From positions 9,577,119 to 9,641,118 of the forward strand of contig CM020618.1 in NCBI GenBank assembly GCA_009829735.1: a stretch of 64,000 nucleotides of DNA. Direction: 5' to 3'. The notes below the pieces were generated by a model that was given only the letters and a program-made list of their open reading frames with translations, was not told where the DNA came from and did no database searches. Below are positions 31,855 to 40,821 of this stretch, piece by piece (within the stretch, counting starts at the first letter, position 1; the number at the start of each line of letters is the position of its first letter). The translations under genes were made by a program, and so were the position numbers. Source of the stretch: Pyropia yezoensis (Eukaryota > Rhodophyta > Bangiophyceae > Bangiales > Bangiaceae).

Positions 31855-33389
31855 TCCCCCATCGCAAAATCCGCCTTAGTGTCGGTGTCCGCCGCACCTG
31901 CCTTGGGGGCGCCGCCGCGCGACGCCAACAGAGCGTCAAACAGCTGGCGGTCATCCTCATCACACCCCCCGGATCCACCGTCCTCGTCCTCTGCCTCACT
32001 GGTGCGCTCACCAATCAGCATGGCGTCCAGTTGAGTGCATAGCTGGAATAGCACGGTGGCGGCCGAGGCCTTGCCCGAGTCCTTCTTGGAGTAGTACTCG
32101 TGCCGGCGCTGGGCTGCCTTGGACGCGTCAATCGGGCGGGGACAGTCCTTCATAGTGTGCCCAGCGTCATCGCAGTTGAAGCACCCCATGATTGACAGCG
32201 GGTCCACACCACTCGAGCGGGAAGGGGCAGCCGTCCGCTTCACGCGGCCAGCGGCCATGCCGCGACTGGGGCGAGCGTAACGCCCCTGGCCAGTAAACAG
32301 GATACCGGGAACGTCTTGGGTTGCAGTCGGGCGGTGCCCAGATGCGCTCGCGTGGGCCACTGCCAGTCGCGCCTCCTTATGCAGGTGCAGCGCGGCCTCC
32401 AGCTCTCCATAAAGCTGCTGAAAGGTAAGGCCATGCGTCGCAATCCGGCTCAGCGGCTCAGTCGCCCACGGGCTACCGACCACAGCGTTCCTCAAAAACT
32501 CTACCTTGTGGGCATCTCCCTGGTGGGAGCGGGGCACCTGCGGCGCGAGCTTGGTGATCGTCTTGTAAGTTTGCTCGAGCGCCGCCGCTTCCGTCACCCC
32601 GTCGCTCAGCAGCTTGCTCATGCGGTAGCCCACTAGGTAGTTCTTGACCCGGTTCTGGCGCACAATAGAGTTGTACTCGGTGCTCACCATGTCAACAGCC
32701 TGGCTGAACGACGTGGCATAAGACTGCACCCTGTCGAGATAAAACCGCTTGGCGTCGCCGCTGAGGATGTTGTGCATGTACTGGAAGCGCTGCTCCTGGC
32801 TGAGGTCGTAGTCTCGGGCCACCTGCTGGTACTCCGCTACATACTCCATCCAGGCCTCCCCAAGGTTGCCAGAGAACTTTGACGACGCATCCCGAAAGCG
32901 CATGGCGATGTTATGGGCCGTGCGATCACCAGCTGTAGACGATGCGTCGCCGCGGCGGGCAGGTGACGAAGGTTGGCTGGCCACCGCACTCGCGCCCACG
33001 CGACGCCCAGCTGCGACGAGGTCCGAGGCCAACTGGTTAGCGGCCACGCGGTCCTCCGGGTCGACGTAGAGTGACGTAGCTAGCGTCATAATAACTCGAT
33101 GTGATGAATGCTGCTGCAGGTTGGCGCCGTGCCCATCGAGCCACTTGCGCAGCTCGCGGTGGGCGTACGGTAACGTGGCAATGTCGGTCCCAAAGAGGAC
33201 CGCGGGCGGAAACAGGTCGGCCACAGCAGCCTTCACCTGCTCGCCAGATAGGGTGGACTCGCGCACCTCCGCCTCAAGCATGCGGACAGAGGAAATAAAC
33301 CCCATCTGCTCGACAGACAGCATGGCGGGATCGGCCAGTGGCATAAAATTTGTGGCGGGGGGCGAGTTGTTGTCCGACGGGTCCGTCAT
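31851..33389 (-). CDS. gag: copia Gag
   Basis: 512 residues from ATG 33389 (a GTG ten codons upstream is less likely). The central part, about residues 160-345, has the helical composition of copia Gag proteins. A single CCHC zinc knuckle is present: C403-x2-C406-x4-H411-x4-C416, in the stretch CFNCDDAGHTMKDC. Gag would package the element RNA into virus-like particles, and the knuckle binds nucleic acid. An acidic, Asp/Glu-rich tail precedes the stop. The TGA stop shares its TG with the ATG of pol, so gag and pol are separate frames rather than one polyprotein. Confidence 0.94.
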   Translation of the reverse strand: MTDPSDNNSPPATNFMPLADPAMLSVEQMGFISSVRMLEAEVRESTLSGEQVKAAVADLFPPAVLFGTDIATLPYAHRELRKWLDGHGANLQQHSSHRVIMTLATSLYVDPEDRVAANQLASDLVAAGRRVGASAVASQPSSPARRGDASSTAGDRTAHNIAMRFRDASSKFSGNLGEAWMEYVAEYQQVARDYDLSQEQRFQYMHNILSGDAKRFYLDRVQSYATSFSQAVDMVSTEYNSIVRQNRVKNYLVGYRMSKLLSDGVTEAAALEQTYKTITKLAPQVPRSHQGDAHKVEFLRNAVVGSPWATEPLSRIATHGLTFQQLYGELEAALHLHKEARLAVAHASASGHRPTATQDVPGILFTGQGRYARPSRGMAAGRVKRTAAPSRSSGVDPLSIMGCFNCDDAGHTMKDCPRPIDASKAAQRRHEYYSKKDSGKASAATVLFQLCTQLDAMLIGERTSEAEDEDGGSGGCDEDDRQLFDALLASRGGAPKAGAADTDTKADFAMGE

Positions 33390-33826
33390 GTTGAAGATGT
33401 GATGCGGCTGCTCGGTCACGAGGTAGTCGTTGGTAGAACAATAGTAGTCACAGGTCCCAATTCACCGATGCGCGCAGGTCGACCACCCAGCGCCTGCCTC
33501 CACCCCGCCTCACCACGCCAGTCCCCCGAGACACCCTGTCAGGGTTGCGGGCGTCCGTACCCAAGCCTACCCGGCGCTCCGGTGTTACCCAGGAGGGGTC
33601 GTGACGTAGACCTTGTGGTACGTCCTCGTACGCTCCCCCGTGGGTTTCTAGACAGGCCTTTCGACCCCAGGCCCCCACGGCTTCACGACTCGGTACCCCC
33701 CTTAGTTCAAGTCCCCTGGGGGACCTGCGTGGAGAAACAGGATAGAGACAAACACTAGGCAGTCGCCCGCTCACGCACCGGTTCTCTCTCTCTCTCTCTC
33801 TCTCGCCAGTACAGGTGATTCGCGAA
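33390..33826 (-). other. Leader of the copia element
   Basis: 437 bases between the 5' LTR and gag. The LTR is followed on the minus strand by TTCGCGAATCACCTG rather than by a TGG-type primer site. A GA dinucleotide run follows (CT on the plus strand, about 33783-33804). The primer may be an internal tRNA fragment, as in Drosophila copia, but I cannot identify it. The remainder may hold the packaging signal. No gene is visible. Confidence 0.6.
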
Positions 33827-34400
33827 TGTGGCAGTATTGGCAGAAATCGTATCAGACTCACGGCCTGCTACCGACCGCGGATCTGTGTAGATGGGGCAGC
33901 CGACGTCCGTGCACGCCCCAGACACAGCAATCCAAGAGTCCTTCTTCTTCGTCGTTCAATGTCTCCCCCCTCGCAATCGTCCCCTCGACGCGCTGTGCCT
34001 GCCCTCATGTAGGGCCGGCGCAGCCCCCCACGCCAGGGCACGCACACGGGCCCGCACGGGCACCCCCCCCCCACGCATGGCCCCCTCAGGCATGCGGGCG
34101 CGCACACACACTCACGGGCCAAGCCCCCCCCTCGTGCACGCACAAAAAACGCAGGTGCGCGCACGCAACGGGCCTGGGATATGCACGGGCGACACCTTCC
34201 ACACACGTCGACAACAGGCCAACAGGGGCACGGCCAGCACACCGTCGACGCAGGGAATCTCGCCCCGGAGGCGCCAATCAGCCACCCCCGCGTGACACGC
34301 AATCACCGACGTCGTGCAATCTCGGCCAACCATTGGCCACCATCGGACAGCCCATAGCCGCGGCCGCAAGCACACTGCAGCCACGTTGGAATCAGCCACA
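33827..34400 (-). repeat. 5' LTR of the copia element
   Basis: 574 bp, the partner of 27987-28560. It should contain the promoter and the RNA start and polyadenylation sites of the element. Its termini TGTGGC/GCCACA form a 6-bp inverted repeat. The right target-site duplication GGTAC follows at once at 34401-34405. Confidence 0.96.
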
Positions 34401-34403
34401 GGT

Positions 34404-35965
34404 ACACCAGTTTTTCACAACTCTCGTTTACATATCAGGGCGGCCATCTGGGGCACTTCTTACAGAGATACAGCAGAAAAAACTTGATTGTATTTGTAGT
34501 CGTGGAGCATCTTTTCACGTCCGTCGACCAATGAGAGCGAAGAGAGCTGCAGCAGCACGACCCCTTCGCGATCGTGACGTCCGGCATCACAGCACCTGAG
34601 CTCCAAAAAGCATCCCCCCATGCTCCGGGGAGGTTACGCGTCGCCCCCCCCGCCCCCCAACAGCGACGGAGCTCGCTGGGACTTGCGGCTGGTAGAGATG
34701 CTCGCCTGCTCCACGGGTAGCGCTTTGCGTCTGAAAGAACATGGGAACAGATGCTCTTTTCCCACTTCAATGAGCCTGATAATAGCACCGCCCTCGCCCC
34801 TCGCTGACAGCGACGCGTCCGTGAGGGAGGGTGGCCGTGCTGGGGAAGGCGTGGGGCAGACAGTTGTTGTGCAGCGGTGTGGGGCGCGCCCGCTGGCTCC
34901 CGCCAACACCCTATCGAGAACAGCCGGGGGGGTTAAGGGGGGAATGTGGGGAGGGTGAGGGCAAGCGGGAATAGGCGCTTGCGCCACCGTCAGCCCACTG
35001 CTGCAAATAGAGAGGTCCTGGTAGGCCGGGACAGGCCCATAGACGTGTTCTGCTCTTCTGGTGACTCTGCCAGGGAGCTCAAACCCGGGATAGGAGGAGA
35101 AAGAGGGCAGCTGGGCACAGGTGGGGCGAGCGGGACGCGCGGATGCGTTGCAGAGCAGTCGGGTTCGGGCCAACAGTCAGCCAGATGAGCGTTCTGGGGC
35201 GGTAATTAGAACCAATTTGACCTCTGCGAGAGAGCTCTCTTTAACGCCCATGAGGCTTCAGTCGCCCACCTGTGCTCCTATTTTTTTTTCTTTATATAGT
35301 TGAAGAGCCTGTGAGCTAGCGCGCCCAACGGTGCGACTCACGTACACCCCCTTGCACTGGATAATATTTTAGTACGAGTTGCCTTGCGGCTGCCGCCGAC
35401 TTCTGCGGCCGTTCGGAAGGGATTCTCATATGTAGACACTGTGGGTTTTCTATTGCAGTTCTCCCAATTTTGGCCGATCCGGACAAGAACAAGAACAACA
35501 GTCCACTGACCAATGACATGCCTCACAGGATGCCTCTCTGACCAATGAGAGCTCCGAATCAGCCTCCGTTGTTGTGCAAACAGTAAGATCTGCGACTTTC
35601 CCGGGACTCCGAGCACATGGAGGGGAGAACCTGAGTGGAACAGACACCAAGACAAGCTGGACAACTGTTCCGGAGAGGAACGAGCCGATGTGGGGGGAAT
35701 CTTCGGCGATCTCAGCCGAGAGAACAACTGTGTTTCGACCAATCAGCGATTGGTAAGAGGCCCACTGTGGCTGCAGCCAATCATCTGCTCTGGGCGATCG
35801 GGCCCCTAGAGCACGCGATTGGCTCGCCCTCACCTGCCAGCACGCGATTGGCTCACACAGTTGTTCATGCAGTGTTGTTCTTGTCCGGATCGGCCAAAAT
35901 TGGGAGAACAGCAATATGTAAGCGGAAGGTGTGAAAAACTGGTGCCACTTGTGAAAAACTGGTGT
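34404..35965. mobile_element. Possible TIR/foldback DNA element, non-coding
   Basis: ACACCAGTTTTTCACAA at 34404-34420 is matched, 17 of 17, by its reverse complement at 35949-35965, giving a 1,562-bp unit. A second internal copy of the right end lies at 35930-35944, and a diverged left copy at 27819. Inside, 35-bp perfect inverted repeats (35458-35492 and 35875-35909) flank a CCAAT-rich core. No transposase is encoded and no target-site duplication is obvious, so it would be non-autonomous. The copia element inserted at its very left tip: the GGTAC duplication includes the first two bases of the terminal repeat. The superfamily is unknown. Confidence 0.5.
35458..35909. repeat. Perfect 35-bp inverted repeat with CCAAT-rich core
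   Basis: The arms GTTCTCCCAATTTTGGCCGA... (35458-35492) and its exact reverse complement (35875-35909) enclose 382 bases. The enclosed part contains seven CCAAT or ATTGG boxes, at about 35510, 35542, 35739, 35750, 35777, 35818 and 35846. It could be an independent foldback element or the core of the larger TIR unit. Confidence 0.85.
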
Positions 35966-35975
35966 CAGACGGATA

Positions 35976-36180
35976 CAGTCTGTATCCGGTTATGTGCGCC
36001 CCAGTTATATGACAGGGGGTCATATAACTGGGACTTTTCCCTCGCGCGAGGGCGCAGGACGCTCTCTGAGAGCCCGACTCGTTCCAAGAAGGCACCTCAT
36101 TGGTGGAAGTGTTAAAGAGGGGGAAAAGTGGGGGTGGGCTACAATGTCCGCAAGGGGGTCATACAACTGGATACAGACTG
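35976..36180. mobile_element. Tc1/mariner-like MITE (205 bp)
   Basis: The ends begin CAGTCTGTATCC on both strands; the first 12 bases are identical and 22 of 27 match. The unit is flanked by TA at 35974-35975 and 36181-36182. A CAGT start with a TA target is the signature of the Tc1/mariner superfamily. It has no coding capacity. A 13-bp perfect palindrome arm, CCAGTTATATGAC (36001-36013 with 36019-36031), lies inside and is echoed next to the right end. Confidence 0.75.
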
Positions 36181-36182
36181 TA

Positions 36183-36819
36183 CTTCGATTTACGTCTCTG
36201 ACATGCTTCATACAGTACATAACTCGTTGGTATTGGTCTTGAAATACCTTTTTCGCGAACCCGATTCTTTCGGGAGAGGAAGACATCCAAGTGGAGCCTT
36301 ACAATTCCGCAGTTTCTTTTGCATCACCGGGGTGCCAGCAGGACGGCCGTCGTGCTCCGTGCATCGGCCCAGGAGTCGCCCCCCTCCCCCCTCCTGGAGT
36401 GCCCCGGATCGGGCTTCCCGCCTTGCTGTGCAGTTGGTGGCTCGCCCCACACACGGCCATGCAGGAGGGCGACTGCACTGCACAGCTCGCGATCCGTCGC
36501 GACTCGCGCGACGGTTCCAGCTGCCAGCGGCTGCGCTGCCAGAGTCAGAGCCCCCCTCTGTCCGCAGCGCATACCCCCGTCTGCTGCGGTCGCTGCCCCC
36601 TCCGCGCCTCCTCGCACGCCTCCGTCGGCTGCTACAGACACTGCTTGCGCCGCGGCCGTGGACTCAGCACTTGCGCTCATTCTCCCCGCCATCCCTACCG
36701 CCCGCCCCCCTTCGTCACGCGCACACCCTTCCTCTCCGTTGCGCCCGCCTCTGGTTGTGCCGCGACGCCGCCGTCGCCACTCTTTATTCCTCCGAGGCCC
36801 GTCCCTGTCCTTCCGTTTC
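36183..36819. other. Upstream region of the Ala-rich gene
   Basis: No separate gene is visible. An open frame in the same phase as the downstream gene reaches back to 36319, but it is Pro/Ser/Arg-rich leader-like sequence. The 60 bases before 36820 are pyrimidine-rich, like the leaders of other genes in the window. Confidence 0.4.
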
Positions 36820-38259
36820 ATGACCATGGACGCCCCGCCGTCTGGCGGCAACGGCGCGACCAGCCGCCCCCGCGGCCCCGTGCGGGCGGCGGTGGAGCTG
36901 GCCGTGGACGTGGTTGGTCGGCCCGCGGCGGAGGCAGTCAAACCAGCGGTTGTGGCGTTCAAGGACGCCTACCCGCGCGGTGCGACTGTTGTGGACGACG
37001 TCACCCGCTCTGTGGGCGGCGCCGCCGACCGGGTTACCAACGCGGCAGATGAGGCAATTGTAACGCAGATGGAACGGTACGTTTGATGTGGTGTGCGTGC
37101 GTGCGTCGTGGGAGTGGGAGTGGGGGGAGGGGTGAAGAGGGCTTGGAGACTTGGGAGTCGCGCGGTTAGTTGTGTGCTGTATGGCAAAACTGTGCCCGTT
37201 GTTTGTGTGCAAGGTGGCGTTCAGGGTGGGAGGCGTCACGCTCTGGACGATTGGCGAGGGTGTATGGCCGTGTCGTACTGCTGTCGGTTCAGTGGACCTT
37301 AGCTCTCTGTGCTCACACCTGCTTTCTGTTTTTCTTTGTGCCGTGCTTTGGCTGCCTTTTCATACTTGGATGTCTGTGCTCTGATGCTTGTTCTCCGTCT
37401 TGCACTCCCCTACAGCGCTCAGGCTGCTCGCGCCGACGCCGAGCGCGCGGCGGCGGCCACGAAAGAAAACATTACCCGTCGCTCTCGTGCAGTTGTAGAC
37501 GCTGCGGCGGCAGAGCTCTCGGCCGAGGAGGTTACACGCGTCTCCTCGACTGGTGCCGCCTTTCTCTCTGCCCTGGCGACGGCGGTGGCCCACCTGGCAC
37601 ACCGCGGCCTGGACGTGGCTGACGGCGCCGCCGACGCGCTGTCCATCCCGCGGCGCGACGCTGCTGCCACGGGGGCCCCCCCACCGGGCCCAACTGGCAT
37701 GCCCGGTGCCGACGGCAGCGTCGCCGCGCGGCTCGCGCCCGAACCGTCGTACGCCGCCGTCGTTGCCGACGGCCCCGCGGCGGCCTACCCGTCAGAGAGC
37801 GCCCGCCTGGCCCGCCGGGCGCTCGCGCTGGCCACCCGCCTGGCGGCGGCGGCGGGCACCAAGTATTCGGCCGTCGAGACGGCGCGGCAGGGCACCGCCG
37901 TTGGTGGCGCCATGCGCGTCGCCCGTGACGCCGCGTCGGTGGTGGGCGGGGTCCTGGGGGGGGCCGCCGCCCGGGCATCGACCTACAACGGCATCGGCGG
38001 GCCGCTGGTGCGGGGCGTAGCCGCGGCAGTGGAGGAGGTGGTGCGCGCGCCCGCGGCGGCGGCGATGCCGGCGGCATCGGCGCCGACTGAGACGGCAGGG
38101 GAGGAGGCAGCAGCGACCACCCCGGTGCCGCCACCGGGAATGACGGCCGACGATGGGCGGGCGGGTGAGAGCATTGGTGTCATGGACCTGGGGGGGTCGG
38201 CTGGCTCGCTGAGCGCCATGGACGACCTAGCCGCGGCGGACTCATCCATAGTTGCGTGA
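36820..38259 (+). CDS. Alanine-rich protein of unknown function
   Basis: Exons 36820-37076 and 37416-38259 (donor CG|GTACGT, acceptor CCTACAG) join within an Arg codon to give 366 residues. I do not recognise the family. The N-terminal ~90 residues form predicted amphipathic helices of Ala, Val, Asp and Arg, including VVDDVTRSVGGAADRV. The middle part repeats this style (AAAATKENITRRSRAVVDAA, AGTKYSAVETARQGTAVGGA). The C-terminus is acidic and ends in SMAMDD-like and SSIVA elements. There is no signal peptide or clear membrane span. The helical texture recalls lipid-droplet coat or REF/SRPP-like proteins, which is only a suggestion. A second ATG six bases downstream (36826) has the better context. 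The precise in-phase splice supports a real gene. Confidence 0.72.
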
Positions 38260-40005
38260 ATCGCGGGAGGGATAGGGGTGGTGGGGGAGTCGTCGGGGCG
38301 GCCATTGCGTGAGCCAGCCGCCCCGCCAGTGCCGTCCCTGACCGACCAACGGCGGGAGGTTGCCACACCGGCCGCCTGGCCGGTGCCGCTCGCCCCACTG
38401 CCGGCGGAGGGCGGGCGCCGCGGCCGCGGCGGCCGGCCAGCGTCGGTCGGGGCCGGCCGTCCCGGCCGCCGCACCGGGTCGCCGTGGGGGTGGTCGGGCG
38501 CCGCCCGGCGCGTCCGCGGGCCGTGCGCTGCGTGCGCCGCCCGTGGGCGGCCGTGCCTGGTCTGCGCCCGTGGCTGGTAACCGCGGCATGTTGTAATAGT
38601 AGCACGAGCAGGGTGGGGAGGGGGGGGGGGGGGAGCCGTCGCGCGGAGGGGTTGTCCGTCTTTGGCAGTATACGTTTTTTCTTCTTGGTTCTTTTCCTGT
38701 GTATTGCGTCCCGGCAACCGCGCGGGGGACAGGTTCTGCCGCGACGGCGTCCTCCCGGCTCGTGCCCCTCCTCACGCCCTCGCCGTGGGCAACAACAGTC
38801 ACCGCGACGATGGAGCGATGGTGCGACTGGTGGATAGCATGTGTTGGGCCTTCCCCCTCTCCGCTCGCTCCCCCCCTTCCTCTTCTTATCCACCGCGGCA
38901 GACGGCAGACGGGGGACACGTTGCCCCGGCGCCGTGGCCTCGGCAGTAGACACGCCCGCCACCGCCGCCATCGCCGCCGCTGTCGAAGCCACGCGGGGGT
39001 GGCACCAAAAGGCGGCGCCTCGCTCGCGCGCCCCCGTCCCCTCCTCCCCCCTCCCGTCCATCTCGTCGGGGGGGAGAGTCCTCTCGCGCGTCCTTCTAAG
39101 CGGCCCCTGACGAGGGGCGCGCTGAGGTGTCTCACCTTTCGGTGACCTCTATGTACGTTTATGGACCTTGTTGGCCCCCACAGTGCCAACGCGACAGATG
39201 CATCCTGACCAAACCTGGACGCGTGCCCACCGTCGCCGAGCGAGGCTGCGCAGGCAATGGAGGGATGGCTCCAGTCCATGGGGGGGGGAAGAGGACGAAC
39301 GCCCCGCAACTGCGCAGACGGGTATCGTAAAAAAAGGACGCCTGGGTGGGCACGCTCCAACTCTAGCACCGCCCGCCCCCCCGCTGTCATTGCGAGGCAG
39401 TAAGGGCCGCCCTTTAACGCCCCACCTCGCTGCTGGGCCTATCGCTGCTCTTGCGGCAACGGAGCTCGGCGCCACAACCGCTGCCGCCGCAATCCCCACG
39501 GCCGAAACCGCCTCGGGGTGTTTGCCCCGGCGTGCCAGCCGGTCCAGCCTCAACGGCTGGTACTAGCGACATGGAAGACAAAGCATCTGGGATTTCCTCT
39601 GCTGCACCCGCCCCCCCCCCCTCGGGGTGACAACAATAGGGCCGGTCGCGTCAGCGAAGCGCAGCCGCCCTCATCCTTATCGCAGCCAACGCCGCTTCCA
39701 ACGCCGCCAGCGCCGCCACCGCCACCACCGCCGTCACCAGTACCACCACCAACGGCACCAGCTCTACCGCCAACGCCGCCGTCGCCGCCGCCGCCACCGC
39801 CGCAGCCGCCGCCGTCGCCACCGCGACAGTGCCGCCGCCGCCGGTCTGGCCGTTGTGGCCAGACGAAAAGAGCCCGTCCCCGCCTGCAGCTGCGCGTCGT
39901 GGTGGTCACTCGCCACGAACACATTAAGCCCAGCGCAGGGGATCAGCCCCGCCGTCCCCCCCCTCACCGCCCCCCCCCCCCCACTGCGCCCTTCCTCGAC
40001 CGCCC
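38260..40005. other. Intergenic between convergent genes
   Basis: It separates the Ala-rich gene (+) from the ferredoxin-like gene (-). It contains GC-rich spacer, a more balanced part at about 38640-38860 and 39100-39600, and ACC/GCC trinucleotide tracts at about 39690-39830. Short open frames have no domain. I see no gene. Confidence 0.45.
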
Positions 40006-40821
40006 CTACGCCCCCTCCTCTGCCTCGGTCGGCAGCGGCGGCAGCCGCGACGGGCGGTGCCCCCAAAAGCCCTCCCCCTTGGCCACCTCCACATCGCCCA
40101 CCACCCGCACCTGGCACGCCAGCCGCAGTCCCCCCGCCGCCGATGCGGCGGCGGTGTGGGGGGGAAAGGCCAGCCGCGCGCGCTCCCGTGCCGACGGTGT
40201 TGGGGGCGACAGGCCGGGCGAGATGGCAGGGGGGTGCACCGGCAGCGGCGGCGACGGCGGCGGTAGGCCGGTGGCGGCCCCGTCGACGGGGGTGGCGGCA
40301 GTGGCGGCGGCGGCAACGGCACCGCCGCCGCCGTCGCCATAGTCCCCCCCCACCACTGCTACCGAACACGTGCCGCACGTGCCGAGGCCGCGACAGCAAA
40401 TGACGGTGGAGCGCCCATTGTGGGGCGTCGCGCCCGCCCGGATGAGCGCCGTGCGGAGCGTCGTGCCGTGTGCTACGGGGATGCGACGGCCTCGATAGGT
40501 GACCGTGTGTGTGGCGGGGGAAAGGATGGGGTGGTGGGTGGGGAGAGGGGTGGGGGTGGGGGTGGGGGGGGAGGTGGTGGGAGAAGCTCCGGGGGTGGGG
40601 GTGCGGGCCAGTGGCACAACCGCATTGGCAGCGACTGCCGGGGTGGGCGGCCCGGTCGACGCGGCGGGGGGCGTGGAGTCACGGCACCAGCGACGCCGCG
40701 ACTGGCTGGCGGGCAAGGCTCGCCCGCCGCCGCCACGCGGGGGGGCGAGGATGCGACGGAAGGAGGAGGCGACGGTGAGGGCGGGCGAAAAGGCAATGAC
40801 GGGGGGGCGGTGGGGCGCCAT
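40006..40821 (-). CDS. [2Fe-2S] ferredoxin-like protein, probably plastid-targeted
   Basis: 271 residues. Residues 1-60 are basic and hydroxylated with no acid before D48, a plausible plastid transit peptide; a Pro/Thr linker follows. The ferredoxin fold starts near 105 (THTVTYRGRRIPVAHGTTL). The cluster ligands are C143, C149 and C152 (CRGLGTCGTC, spacing x5, x2) and C236 (LRLACQV). The x5-x2 spacing and the ending VVGDVEVAKGEGFWG resemble a cyanobacterial and chloroplast family that includes the NDH subunit PNSB3, not classical photosynthetic ferredoxin. About 50 Ala/Gly/Pro residues (160-210) are inserted between the third and fourth ligand. Role: probably electron transfer or NDH-linked, by inference. 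ATG 40821 is the first internal ATG fitting the transit peptide; the frame is open further upstream. Confidence 0.85.
   Translation of the reverse strand: MAPHRPPVIAFSPALTVASSFRRILAPPRGGGGRALPASQSRRRWCRDSTPPAASTGPPTPAVAANAVVPLARTPTPGASPTTSPPTPTPTPLPTHHPILSPATHTVTYRGRRIPVAHGTTLRTALIRAGATPHNGRSTVICCRGLGTCGTCSVAVVGGDYGDGGGGAVAAAATAATPVDGAATGLPPPSPPLPVHPPAISPGLSPPTPSARERARLAFPPHTAAASAAGGLRLACQVRVVGDVEVAKGEGFWGHRPSRLPPLPTEAEEGA

Larger units (their letters stand above)
27987..34400 (-). mobile_element. Complete Ty1/copia LTR retrotransposon
   Basis: A 6,414-bp element with 574-bp direct LTRs, each bounded by TGTGGC and GCCACA. A perfect 5-bp target-site duplication GGTAC flanks it (27982-27986 and 34401-34405). 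Transcription runs on the minus strand: 5' LTR 33827-34400, leader, gag, pol, polypurine tract, 3' LTR 27987-28560. The pol order protease, integrase, reverse transcriptase, RNase H defines the copia superfamily. Both genes are open from end to end with all catalytic residues present. The LTRs differ at only two positions that I can find (28351 and 28401 against their partners), so insertion is recent and the element may still be active. No adjacent TGG-type primer-binding site is obvious after the 5' LTR. Confidence 0.97.

Noticed and set aside
33600-33740. Possible tRNA-like T-arm (TTCAAGTCC)
   Set aside because: Neither an acceptor stem nor D and anticodon arms can be folded around it; it lies in the retrotransposon leader. 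I found no tRNA or rRNA gene anywhere in the window.
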